Positions 25,236 to 31,502 of a DNA stretch of 47,575 nucleotides are shown here, one piece after another. This DNA is from Oscillospiraceae bacterium. Lineage in GTDB: Bacteria > Bacillota > Clostridia > Oscillospirales > Ruminococcaceae. The position numbers were made by a program, and so were the translations under genes. The stretch covers positions 1 to 47,575 of the forward strand of contig JAKSPL010000016.1 of the NCBI GenBank assembly GCA_024404815.1. The letters run 5' to 3'. The notes below the pieces were generated by a model. That model searched no databases and had not been told where the DNA came from. It was given only the letters and a program-made list of their open reading frames with translations. Position 1 is the first letter of the stretch. Each line of letters starts with the position of its first letter.

Positions 25236-26609
25236 TTAATGCTTTGGGGATTTTTTCGCAGGCTTCTGTGCTTTCTTCTGTTTCGATTTGTGAATTACCA
25301 GAAGCAGGATGGCAATGACCAGAACCGCTGCAATGCCGATCCAGACAAACAGGCAGACACCCAGCAGCTGCACAGGACAAATGCCGCAGAGTTTACAGGA
25401 CGGTGTGACGGGTTCGTTGTCGATGCCTGCGTCATTGGCAAAGAGCATTGCATCATCCACAGCATTGTCATCCAATGCTGCCTCCTCATTTGCTGCAAGC
25501 TGAGCGTCCGTTGTTTCGCTGTGGATACAGCTGACTACATTCGACCACTCCGATGCCATGCCGTCTGCTGTATTGCAGACGATGCGTGCGCGGAATTCCA
25601 CATTGCTTTCGGGGGCAAGGGGACTGTCTGCGGCGTAGACCGTAGTGCGGTAGCCGCCGTTGAGCCATGCAGCATTTTCTCCGTAGGCATCTGTCCATTC
25701 GCCGTCGTCCACGCGAATCTGTGTTTCGATGAGGTAGGGGTCAAAGACATTTTCGCAGGCGAGATAGTATTTCTGTCCGTCGTAGACGCTTTGCGGAATG
25801 TCCATATAGTATTTTGCGTTGCAGTATCCCGTTTCGTCAATCAGCACCTCGAATTCCGAAAGTGTCGGAGCTTCTATGGAATCTGGCTTTTGCAGGATCG
25901 GGAGATTCTCGGCTGGTCCGATAGAGGCTTCGGGGGACCTGTCGCTGAAAATCGCTTTTTGCTGTTCGGAGACGCCCACTCCGTCAAAATCCATATAGGA
26001 ATAGGGGAGATAGCAGCGGTAGCGATAGGTGAATGTATGATTTTCAAGATCGTACTGACAGAAGCCTGCCGTGTCCTTCGTGACGCAGGGTTCCGAAAAC
26101 GGGTACTTCTCCTTTTCGGTTTCATAGTACGCAAGGTAAGCCTGCATGACGCTGTGCATTCTGGAACAGTCGTCCAGCCAGAATACATCGTCCACCTTGA
26201 AGCATTCGGTTTCTGTGTCGATTTTCTCGCCGTAGTCCAGATTATCCCAGTCGCCTGTCGAAGAAAGCCACGCACCATCGTCGATTTTCATATCCATCTG
26301 GATATGACAGCCGTCGTTCAGTTCGATTTGATACTGTGTGTAGAAATCATCCTCGCCAAGCCGTTCGAATTCGTCAAAGACTGCGGTGATCTCGGTCGGG
26401 ACATCATAGTAAAAATTGAGCTGACCGCCGATCGCCGTACCGTCTGCCATGGTGTTGACATAGGTGAGGTAGGGCGCGGCGGAAGGTGTCGGGATTTTAC
26501 CGTTCGGGAAAAAGGTATCGACAAAGCTGCTTGCATCTGCTGATGCGGAAAGTGCGCCAAACGGTGCAAGCGTCAGAAGCGCACCGAGAAAAACAGCGAT
26601 TCGTTTCAT
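25236..26609 (-). CDS. Surface protein with signal peptide and C-terminal membrane anchor, unknown function
   Basis: 457 residues. The frame is open to 26753, but GGAGGAATTCTT before the ATG at 26609 opens a clear signal peptide (MKRIAVFLGALLTLAPFGAL, cleavage near SASA-DA). The extracellular part is rich in Asp, Tyr and Trp and has two similar motifs, MDMKIDDGAWLSSTG and IETQIRVDDGEWTDAYG, suggesting two beta-sandwich modules. A cysteine cluster (CKLCGICPVQLLGVC) comes just before the single C-terminal helix (about 416-440) and a Lys-rich cytoplasmic tail. No sortase motif or dockerin is present. I recognise no family. Confidence 0.8.
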   Translation of the reverse strand: MKRIAVFLGALLTLAPFGALSASADASSFVDTFFPNGKIPTPSAAPYLTYVNTMADGTAIGGQLNFYYDVPTEITAVFDEFERLGEDDFYTQYQIELNDGCHIQMDMKIDDGAWLSSTGDWDNLDYGEKIDTETECFKVDDVFWLDDCSRMHSVMQAYLAYYETEKEKYPFSEPCVTKDTAGFCQYDLENHTFTYRYRCYLPYSYMDFDGVGVSEQQKAIFSDRSPEASIGPAENLPILQKPDSIEAPTLSEFEVLIDETGYCNAKYYMDIPQSVYDGQKYYLACENVFDPYLIETQIRVDDGEWTDAYGENAAWLNGGYRTTVYAADSPLAPESNVEFRARIVCNTADGMASEWSNVVSCIHSETTDAQLAANEEAALDDNAVDDAMLFANDAGIDNEPVTPSCKLCGICPVQLLGVCLFVWIGIAAVLVIAILLLVIHKSKQKKAQKPAKKSPKH

Positions 26610-26657
26610 AAGAATTCCTCCATGCTGTGTTTTGCGGCAGATGCCGTTTCTTTGTCC

Positions 26658-26686
26658 ATTATACCATAGAATCTGTCGGAAAGCAA
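26658..26686 (-). promoter_or_regulatory. Promoter of the surface protein gene
   Basis: Minus strand TTGCTT, 17 bases, TATAAT, about 50 bases before the start. Confidence 0.75.
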
Positions 26687-26739
26687 TCTTTTTTCTTTGT
26701 GGAATGTAGAAAATCCTACGGTTGGATATGGACAGAACC

Positions 26740-26768
26740 TTGACGCAGGACAATATCTGTGCTATAAT
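26740..26768 (+). promoter_or_regulatory. Promoter of the 281-residue membrane protein gene
   Basis: TTGACG, 17 bases, TATAAT, 33 bases before the ATG at 26802. Confidence 0.8.
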
Positions 26769-26801
26769 AAAAAGGCTTCAAATTATGAGGGAGGAATCGA
26801 A

Positions 26802-27647
26802 ATGGGAAAAATAAAACAATGGTTCTGCGGACAAAAGATGAGCTGGCTGAAAGTGATTCTGCTGGCAGTGGGGAGTGCCGTCTATACGGCGGTGATGCTT
26901 CTGCTTCCACCGCTGAAAGACACATCTTTTCAGGACATCGGCGTTTATCTGGAATGCTGGATCCTGCTTGCATTGTTCATCATTGTCAACTGCAAAAAAT
27001 GGTGGGAGGCAATGCTGAAATGCTTTATGTTTTTCCTTATCAGCCAACCGCTGATCTATCTGCTGCAGGTTCCGTTTTATATTGACGGCTTCGGGATTTT
27101 CCGCTTCTACAAATCGTGGTTCAATATGACGCTTCTGACGCTTCCGGGTGCTGTGATCGCCTATCAGGTGAAGCGAAAAGACTGGCTGAGTGTTCTGGTG
27201 CTTTCTGTGGCGAATGGTTATCTTGCCTATCAGGCGGTGACATATCTGCGGATGACGATCGGAAATTTTCCGCACCATCTGCTGAGTTTCCTGTTCTGCA
27301 TCGCGCTGATCGTGTTCTTCACGTTCTTACTGCTGGACAAGGGAAGTCATCGTGTGACTGCTTTGGTGCTTGCGGCAGGTATCTTCGCAGGAACAGTCTG
27401 TATCTGCGGTATCGGACTCAAAAAGGAAACCGAAGAGATCACCTTGCCGACAGGTGAATGGACCGTCACGATTGATGATGAAACGGTCGCATCTGTTGAG
27501 ATTACAGGCGAAACGACTGCCGATATCACGGCAAAGAAAAACGGCGATACGTTCCTGACATTTGAAGCAGCGGACGGGCAGTCAGTAGAGTATTATGTAA
27601 CGGTCAACAATGGAAATTTGTTCCTCGATGAAATGGACGCTGAATGA
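26802..27647 (+). CDS. Polytopic membrane protein with extracellular C-terminal domain, unknown function
   Basis: 281 residues. About seven hydrophobic segments occupy residues 13-210, then a C-terminal domain of about 70 residues rich in Thr and Glu (starting near ETEEITLPTGEWTVTIDDE), probably outside the cell and shaped like a small beta domain. No family was recognised; the layout recalls membrane proteins with a terminal Ig-like domain. GAGGGAGGAATCGA precedes the ATG; an upstream in-frame start at 26697 lies before the promoter and is rejected. The terminator follows within a few bases. Confidence 0.75.
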   Translation: MGKIKQWFCGQKMSWLKVILLAVGSAVYTAVMLLLPPLKDTSFQDIGVYLECWILLALFIIVNCKKWWEAMLKCFMFFLISQPLIYLLQVPFYIDGFGIFRFYKSWFNMTLLTLPGAVIAYQVKRKDWLSVLVLSVANGYLAYQAVTYLRMTIGNFPHHLLSFLFCIALIVFFTFLLLDKGSHRVTALVLAAGIFAGTVCICGIGLKKETEEITLPTGEWTVTIDDETVASVEITGETTADITAKKNGDTFLTFEAADGQSVEYYVTVNNGNLFLDEMDAE

Positions 27648-27652
27648 TTTTC

Positions 27653-27687
27653 AAAACACATCCCGAAATATCGGGGTGTGTTTTTTT
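27653..27687 (+). terminator. Terminator of the membrane protein gene
   Basis: 14-base arms (AAAACACATCCCGA / TCGGGGTGTGTTTT, one G-T pair) and seven Ts. Confidence 0.9.
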
Positions 27688-27717
27688 GTAACACCCGAAG
27701 TGATGCTGTGTATAAAC
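27687..27717 (+). promoter_or_regulatory. Two-part TGTAACAC/TGTATAAAC element 1
   Basis: TGTAACAC, 14 bases, TGTATAAAC. First of five copies with identical spacing. It begins in the T run of the preceding terminator. See the separate finding for the two readings: an alternative-sigma promoter or a direct-repeat operator. Confidence 0.6.
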
Positions 27718-27820
27718 ATCCAGAAGCGAGTTCACGGATGACAAGACGGCTTCGGCGCAGAGATATATTGGAATTTGTCTGCTGCCTGAACGGCTTTTTC
27801 GGAAAAGCTTCTGACATTCA

Positions 27821-27851
27821 TGTAACACCAAACGCATTGATGTGTATCAAC
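27821..27851 (+). promoter_or_regulatory. Two-part TGTAACAC/TGTATAAAC element 2
   Basis: TGTAACAC, 14 bases, TGTATCAAC: one change from element 1. Confidence 0.6.
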
Positions 27852-27914
27852 TGAGGGACGCGGAACTGCTTCGATAAACGGCAGTCCGAATTGTCCGAGA
27901 GAATACACATACGA

Positions 27915-27945
27915 TGTAACAACTGCTCAATTCGAGTGTATAAAC
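27915..27945 (+). promoter_or_regulatory. Two-part TGTAACAC/TGTATAAAC element 3
   Basis: TGTAACAA, 14 bases, TGTATAAAC: one change from element 1. Confidence 0.6.
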
Positions 27946-28105
27946 TCACAGCCAAACATCTTCTGCATGATGCATACATTCCGCATACAAAGCTGACATT
28001 CTTGTTTGTTCGCGGGTATACGTTTATCACAGAAGATTGAAGAACTACGGTATTCGGCAGCAGTTACCGCAGAACTGTGCAGGCAGGATCAAACGCCGCA
28101 CATAA

Positions 28106-28136
28106 CGCTGTAACACTTACCGAATATGCGGGTATA
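28106..28136 (+). promoter_or_regulatory. Two-part TGTAACAC/TGTATAAAC element 4
   Basis: TGTAACAC, 14 bases, GGTATACTG. The second half is the most divergent. It is the closest copy to the peptide operon, 145 bases before the first small frame. Confidence 0.55.
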
Positions 28137-28280
28137 CTGAGACAGGGAACGGTTTGGTTAAAGGGAATATAGTTCACACGCAAAGCCACAAATACTTGTT
28201 TGCTCGTTGACGCATATTCCATTTCCGAACTGTGAAGCAAAATGCTGCGGCATTTCCTGCATTTGTGAGGATACACACCC

Positions 28281-28391
28281 ATGAAAACGATTACGATTTC
28301 ACAGCATCAAGATACAGCACATTCGAAGCTGATATTTTCGCACAGTCTGACTACTGCTGCTGTGGAATACGCAACAATGAAGGAGTTTTGA
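28281..28391 (+). CDS. Possible 36-residue leader peptide
   Basis: Frame starting MKTITISQHQDTAHSKLIFS and ending ATMKEF, with GAGGAT about 9 bases upstream. Its stop (28389-28391) is four bases before the next ATG and its end overlaps that gene's AAGGAG, a layout typical of translational coupling. It has no double-glycine motif or membrane helix. It may be a regulatory leader or chance. Confidence 0.35.
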   Translation: MKTITISQHQDTAHSKLIFSHSLTTAAVEYATMKEF

Positions 28392-28394
28392 ACA

Positions 28395-28868
28395 ATGGAA
28401 ATCACTGAAAACAACATGATCGAACTGACGAACGTCCTGTCATTCCGCGGAAAGATCACCCAGCGTCAGGCAGGAGATATTACCAAGCAGATGAAAGAGA
28501 TCGTAGATCAGAGCGGTGCTGTCAAGAACGGTCCGATGATCACTGCAACGCATTCGATCGACACCAACGGTGCAGAGCCTCTGATGGATATTGAAATGAT
28601 GATTCCGCTTGATCGTGCTGTAACCGTTTCGGCTCCGTTCCAGTTGAAACCGTTGTTCCGCCTTTGCAATGCAGTCAAGATCCGTCATCAGGGCAATCCT
28701 GAAAAGGTCCAGAATACTGCAAAAGAGCTGATGGAGTTTATCCAGTCCAACAAGCTGACACCTGTGACCCCCGGCTACAATGTTACCATGCAGGAGCCGA
28801 AAGGTCCGGAGGATATGGACAACCTGATCATTGATATGTACGTTGGTGTCAGCTACAATATTCTCTGA
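28395..28868 (+). CDS. Small GyrI-like (effector-binding fold) protein at the head of the peptide operon
   Basis: 157 residues, soluble. The pattern of strands, the mid-protein GPMITATHSIDTNGAEPLMD followed by IEMMIPLD, and the C-terminal IIDMYVGVSYNIL resemble GyrI-like/AraC effector-binding proteins, which bind small amphipathic molecules in a cleft. That match is by eye and uncertain. There is no DNA-binding domain. AAGGAG lies nine bases before the ATG. Only 119 bases separate it from the first double-glycine peptide, with no terminator, so it is likely co-transcribed. It might sense or protect against the peptides, or control their synthesis; this is inference. Confidence 0.7.
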   Translation: MEITENNMIELTNVLSFRGKITQRQAGDITKQMKEIVDQSGAVKNGPMITATHSIDTNGAEPLMDIEMMIPLDRAVTVSAPFQLKPLFRLCNAVKIRHQGNPEKVQNTAKELMEFIQSNKLTPVTPGYNVTMQEPKGPEDMDNLIIDMYVGVSYNIL

Positions 28869-28987
28869 TCATCAGCCTGAATCCGTTATGAAAGTGCCAT
28901 GCAGATCTCCATATCGGATGTTTGAATGTGCATTTTGATAAATAACTCACCACAAAACACACTAACAATCACAGGAGGTTCATTGCT

Positions 28988-29131
28988 ATGAACGAAATCA
29001 AAACAACCGGTTTCGCAGCACTGTCTGAACAGGAAACCATGGCGATCGACGGCGGTTCCATTTTGACCGATATTATGATCGGTGCAATCAAGTTTGCCGT
29101 CTGGACAGCCACTCATCCCGTTATTCTTTGA
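28988..29131 (+). CDS. Double-glycine leader peptide 1 (bacteriocin-like)
   Basis: 47 residues: leader of 23 (ends FAALSEQETMAIDGG) and a 24-residue core beginning SILTDIMIGAIKF and ending HPVIL. AGGAGG lies 9 bases before the ATG. The leader has the class II pattern F-x-x-L-S ... I-x-G-G, cut after GG by the C39 domain of the transporter at 31503. The core is hydrophobic with one Lys and one Trp and no Cys, consistent with a membrane-active peptide. Confidence 0.85.
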   Translation: MNEIKTTGFAALSEQETMAIDGGSILTDIMIGAIKFAVWTATHPVIL

Positions 29132-29277
29132 GCGCTGAGCGTGTAAGTGTTCAGTCAGGTGAATCAGATCACCGCTGATTACGTACAGGTTCGGCAAATA
29201 CCGAGCGGATATGGCAGGGGGAACTCTGCCATCCGCAAGCGGAATTTCTATCACTACTTGAAAGGAGGATGAAATCT

Positions 29278-29409
29278 ATGACAAAGTCTTTCACTGAGCT
29301 GTCTGCTGCTGAGCAGATGGAAATTGATGGCGGTATGTTTTCTTGGCCGGCATTGCCGATTATTGTGACTACATGGATCGTCAGCAAGATCTATGGTCTG
29401 TTTCACTGA
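29278..29409 (+). CDS. Double-glycine leader peptide 2 (bacteriocin-like)
   Basis: 43 residues: leader of 19 (MTKSFTELSAAEQMEIDGG) and a 24-residue core starting MFSWPALPIIV, with two Trp and two Pro and no Cys. AAAGGAGG lies 8 bases before the ATG. Leader and ribosome binding site are nearly identical to peptide 3, so the two arose by duplication while the cores diverged fully. A hairpin (ATGGCAG/CTGCCAT, 29208-29230 region) sits in the gap before it. Confidence 0.88.
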   Translation: MTKSFTELSAAEQMEIDGGMFSWPALPIIVTTWIVSKIYGLFH

Positions 29410-29526
29410 TCCTCACGAAATGCGTGTATCCCGAAAAAGCTGTCGGCAATTCTGAAACGGCAGGGGCAATACTCTGCTCCGTACAGCATTTTCGTTGATA
29501 TTTTCTCAGAAAGGAGGATGCACTCT

Positions 29527-29667
29527 ATGACCAAGTCTTTCACCGAGCTGTCTGCTGCTGAGACCATGGAACTTGAGGGCGGCAGAATCAGCACTATTAT
29601 GCTTCCTGCATTTGGCCCGCTTCTCGGCATTTATGTTCCGAGTATTTTTAAGCCGATCATTTTCTGA
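29527..29667 (+). CDS. Double-glycine leader peptide 3 (bacteriocin-like)
   Basis: 46 residues: leader of 19 (MTKSFTELSAAETMELEGG) and a 27-residue core starting RISTIMLPAFGPLLG and ending FKPIIF, rich in Pro and Ile, with no Cys. AAAGGAGG lies 7 bases before the ATG. It is a paralogue of peptide 2 in the leader only. Confidence 0.88.
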   Translation: MTKSFTELSAAETMELEGGRISTIMLPAFGPLLGIYVPSIFKPIIF

Positions 29668-29730
29668 TTTTCAGCACACAATCTTCTACAAAACACAATT
29701 ATCAATCAATGAAAAAGGAGTATTACAATT

Positions 29731-29865
29731 ATGGAACTTACTAACACTCAATTCGCAGCACTTTCGAACGATGAAATGATGGACACCGAAGGCGGATGCC
29801 TTCTTATCGTCGGTGCAATTATTGTTGGCGTGGGCTTTATACATATCTGCAAATATTGCCTGTAA
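29731..29865 (+). CDS. Double-glycine leader peptide 4 (bacteriocin-like)
   Basis: 44 residues: leader of 22 (MELTNTQFAALSNDEMMDTE-GG) and a 22-residue core CLLIVGAIIVGVGFIH-ICKYCL, with three Cys and G-x-x-x-G-like glycine spacing. A disulphide between terminal Cys residues is possible. AAAAGGAG lies 9-10 bases before the ATG. Its leader is shared with peptides 5-7. Confidence 0.88.
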   Translation: MELTNTQFAALSNDEMMDTEGGCLLIVGAIIVGVGFIHICKYCL

Positions 29866-29891
29866 TAGCTTCGATAGGAAGGAATAATAGG

Positions 29892-30041
29892 ATGGAACTG
29901 AAGAATACAAAATTCGAAGCACTTTCGAATGAAGAACTGATGGACACAGAAGGCGGATTTCTGCGTTATCTGCTCTATATCTGCAATCCTACATATCGTC
30001 TGCTGACGGATGTGGTGAATCTGGTTTCGAAATCCAAATAA
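29892..30041 (+). CDS. Double-glycine leader peptide 5 (bacteriocin-like)
   Basis: 49 residues: leader of 22 (MELKNTKFEALSNEELMDTE-GG) and a 27-residue core starting FLRYLLYICNPTYRLL and ending VSKSK. The core is more cationic than its neighbours (two Arg, two Lys) and has one Cys. It starts 26 bases after peptide 4, preceded by AGGAAGGA, and was probably born from it by duplication. Confidence 0.88.
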   Translation: MELKNTKFEALSNEELMDTEGGFLRYLLYICNPTYRLLTDVVNLVSKSK

Positions 30042-30084
30042 TCCACAGGCATCTGTAATCCCATTTTGGGACAGATCACATGAT

Positions 30085-30219
30085 CGAATGCAGGAGGTTG
30101 TGCGAAACAGCCTTGTTGACAGCATGACCTCTTACATATACACTTTTTATACTTTCTATACTATATTAAAAGGAGAATAATACTATGGAACTCACTACTA
30201 CAAATTTCGCAGCACTTTC
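30085..30219 (+). repeat. 135-base direct repeat, copy A (leader region of peptide 6)
   Basis: From CGAATGCAGGAGGTTGTGCG through the first twelve codons of peptide 6. Nearly identical to 30384-30518; I see only two or three differences. It contains a 10-bp hairpin (GAGGTTGTGC with GCATGACCTC, counting G-U pairs), TTGACA at 30116, and an A+T-rich run ending in AAAAGGAG. Confidence 0.9.
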
Positions 30220-30334
30220 TAGCAATGACATGATGGATATTGAAGGCGGCAAATTCTCTCTTCCGAGCAAGGTTGAAGTTTTGTGCTGGGCAGCAACCAC
30301 AGCTATCGGCTTTGTTTCCCTTTTCTATAACTAA
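30185..30334 (+). CDS. Double-glycine leader peptide 6 (bacteriocin-like)
   Basis: 49 residues: leader of 22 (MELTTTNFAALSSNDMMDIE-GG) and a 27-residue core starting KFSLPSKVEVLCWAATT and ending SLFYN, with one Cys and one Trp. AAAAGGAG lies 10 bases before the ATG. Its upstream region and first twelve codons are repeated almost exactly at peptide 7. Confidence 0.88.
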   Translation: MELTTTNFAALSSNDMMDIEGGKFSLPSKVEVLCWAATTAIGFVSLFYN

Positions 30335-30383
30335 TCAGCATACCGGCAAATGTCGGTTTCCGCTTTGATGCGGATCCTATACC

Positions 30384-30518
30384 CGAATGCAGGAGGTTGT
30401 GCGAAACAGCCTTGCTGACAGCATGACCTCTTACATATACACTTTTTATACTTTCTATACTATATTAAAAGGAGAAAAATACTATGGAACTCACTACTAC
30501 AAATTTCGCAGCACTTTC
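30384..30518 (+). repeat. 135-base direct repeat, copy B (leader region of peptide 7)
   Basis: Second copy, 299 bases downstream of copy A. The main change is C for T in the TTGACA-like hexamer (CTGACA), plus one base near the ribosome binding site. Confidence 0.9.
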
Positions 30519-30639
30519 GAACGATGAAATGATGGACATTGACGGCGGCATTGGTCTGGTAGCTGCCGGACTTATCTGCGCAGGCTGCTTTGTGCTTGGC
30601 GGTCTGATCGTTGGCGGCATCTGCTTCCTCGTTGGCTAA
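30484..30639 (+). CDS. Double-glycine leader peptide 7 (bacteriocin-like)
   Basis: 51 residues: leader of 22 (MELTTTNFAALSNDEMMDID-GG) and a 29-residue core IGLVAAGLICAGCF-VLGGLIVGG-ICFLVG. The core is very rich in Gly, with repeated G-x-x-x-G spacing and three Cys and no charged residue, like pore-forming two-peptide bacteriocins. AAAAGGAG lies 9-10 bases before the ATG. Confidence 0.9.
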   Translation: MELTTTNFAALSNDEMMDIDGGIGLVAAGLICAGCFVLGGLIVGGICFLVG

Positions 30640-30693
30640 TCAACTTTTTTCAAATATCTGATTATTTAATAACGTAAAAGGAGAACTAAGACT

Positions 30694-30861
30694 ATGACTA
30701 ATTTTGTTGAACTGAATGCAACTGAACTTGAAACGATTGACGGCGGTTCCCCGGCGTGGTGGGTACTGATGGGTGCTGCGATTGCCGTAGCAGCTGCTTG
30801 CAATACCGTATTTGATTTGGGCAAGAATGTTGGCTCTACCGTTTACTATCTGACTCACTAA
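30694..30861 (+). CDS. Double-glycine leader peptide 8 (bacteriocin-like)
   Basis: 55 residues: leader of 18 (MTNFVELNATELETIDGG) and a 37-residue core starting SPAWWVLMGAAIAVAAAC and ending GSTVYYLTH. It has a Trp pair, an Ala/Gly helix and a C-terminal tyrosine pair resembling the end of the leaderless peptide at 31152. AAAAGGAG lies about 11 bases before the ATG. Confidence 0.9.
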   Translation: MTNFVELNATELETIDGGSPAWWVLMGAAIAVAAACNTVFDLGKNVGSTVYYLTH

Positions 30862-30883
30862 TTGATTATAATATAAGGAGAAT

Positions 30884-31063
30884 ATGAACATGATGGATAA
30901 TATGAATATGATGAAAGAAATGACAAATGAAGAACTCTATGCAGTTGATGGTGGTTTTGTAATCACTACGACCACACTTGTAATCTGTGCAGTTTCCTCT
31001 TTCTGCCTGGGCGGCCTTTTCGGCGCAGGTGTTTATGTCGGCTATAGAGAAGCAGGCAAATAA
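30884..31063 (+). CDS. Double-glycine leader peptide 9 (bacteriocin-like)
   Basis: 59 residues: Met/Asn-rich leader of 24 ending MTNEELYAVDGG, and a 35-residue core starting FVITTTTLVICAVSSFC and ending GYREAGK. The core has two Cys, then GGLFGAGVYVG with G-x-x-x-G spacing. AAGGAG lies 5 bases before the first ATG (30884); a start at the ATG 30890 is also possible and spaced better. Only the last part of the leader matches the others. Confidence 0.85.
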   Translation: MNMMDNMNMMKEMTNEELYAVDGGFVITTTTLVICAVSSFCLGGLFGAGVYVGYREAGK

Positions 31064-31151
31064 TCGGTAACATCATTGATGCAACGGTGAACGCATACAC
31101 GTTGATAACTTGGCGCTGTATGCGTTTTCCCAATGCAATGGAGGGATAAAC

Positions 31152-31292
31152 ATGAAAGACGTATTCAACTATATCTGTTCCAATAGAACCTTGCAGGTTG
31201 CATTGGGAATTGCGGCCATTTTGATTCTGTGCATTCTTGTATTTGGCTTTGGAAGACGAATGGGCGAATTGATGTATTATTTGAAGCACTGA
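31152..31292 (+). CDS. 46-residue membrane peptide without leader (immunity or leaderless peptide candidate)
   Basis: 46 residues: MKDVFNYICSNRTLQ, then one membrane helix (about 15-34, VALGIAAILILCILVFGFG), then a basic end (GRRMGELMYYLKH). GGAGGGATAAAC lies before the ATG. It is the last gene before the terminator at 31366 and has no double-glycine site. Small single-helix proteins at the end of bacteriocin operons often give immunity; its G-R-x-x-G-x-x-x-Y-Y end also resembles some bacteriocin cores, so a leaderless toxin is the alternative. Confidence 0.75.
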   Translation: MKDVFNYICSNRTLQVALGIAAILILCILVFGFGRRMGELMYYLKH

Positions 31293-31365
31293 TTTGATAT
31301 GAAATCGCTGCAAATGTGTCGATATCTGAATAAGATGATGATTGCGGCTTTCATATCCGAATTCA

Positions 31366-31396
31366 GAACCCGTTCCATACAGGAACGGGTTCTTTT
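31366..31396 (+). terminator. Terminator of the peptide operon
   Basis: Perfect 11-bp stem GAACCCGTTCC/GGAACGGGTTC, 5-base loop, then TTTT. It separates the peptide genes from the transporter genes. Confidence 0.9.
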
Positions 31397-31401
31397 ATAT
31401 T

Positions 31402-31432
31402 TGTAACACTTTTTTTCTTGTTGTGTATATAT
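31402..31432 (+). promoter_or_regulatory. Two-part TGTAACAC/TGTATAAAC element 5, likely promoter of the transporter genes
   Basis: TGTAACAC, 14 bases, TGTATATAT. It lies five bases after a strong terminator and 70 bases before the transporter ATG, just where its promoter must be. This ties the four upstream copies to transcription of the same system. Confidence 0.65.
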
Positions 31433-31502
31433 ATACAGCAAGGGCGAAAGGGTTCAGAAAGAATCCACCCGAAAACAAAGAAAGAACATAGGATGTGAAC
31501 CG

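Larger units (their letters stand above)
27718..28280. other. Gene-free stretch upstream of the peptide locus
   Basis: More than 500 bases without a supportable gene; the only open frames are short and lack ribosome binding sites. It holds three of the five two-part elements (27821, 27915, 28106). The spacing between elements is uneven (134, 94 and 191 bases start to start, counting element 1), so they are not a simple tandem repeat. Small RNAs starting from them are possible. Confidence 0.6.

Noticed and set aside
27687-28136. CRISPR-like array from the four spaced elements
   Set aside because: Repeats are two short half-sites with fixed inner gap and uneven outer spacing; there are no cas genes.
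28988-31063. Lanthipeptide or sactipeptide precursors
   Set aside because: No LanM, LanB/C or radical-SAM gene is in the window, and cores lack the Ser/Thr/Cys density expected. Disulphides are possible, modification enzymes are not seen.
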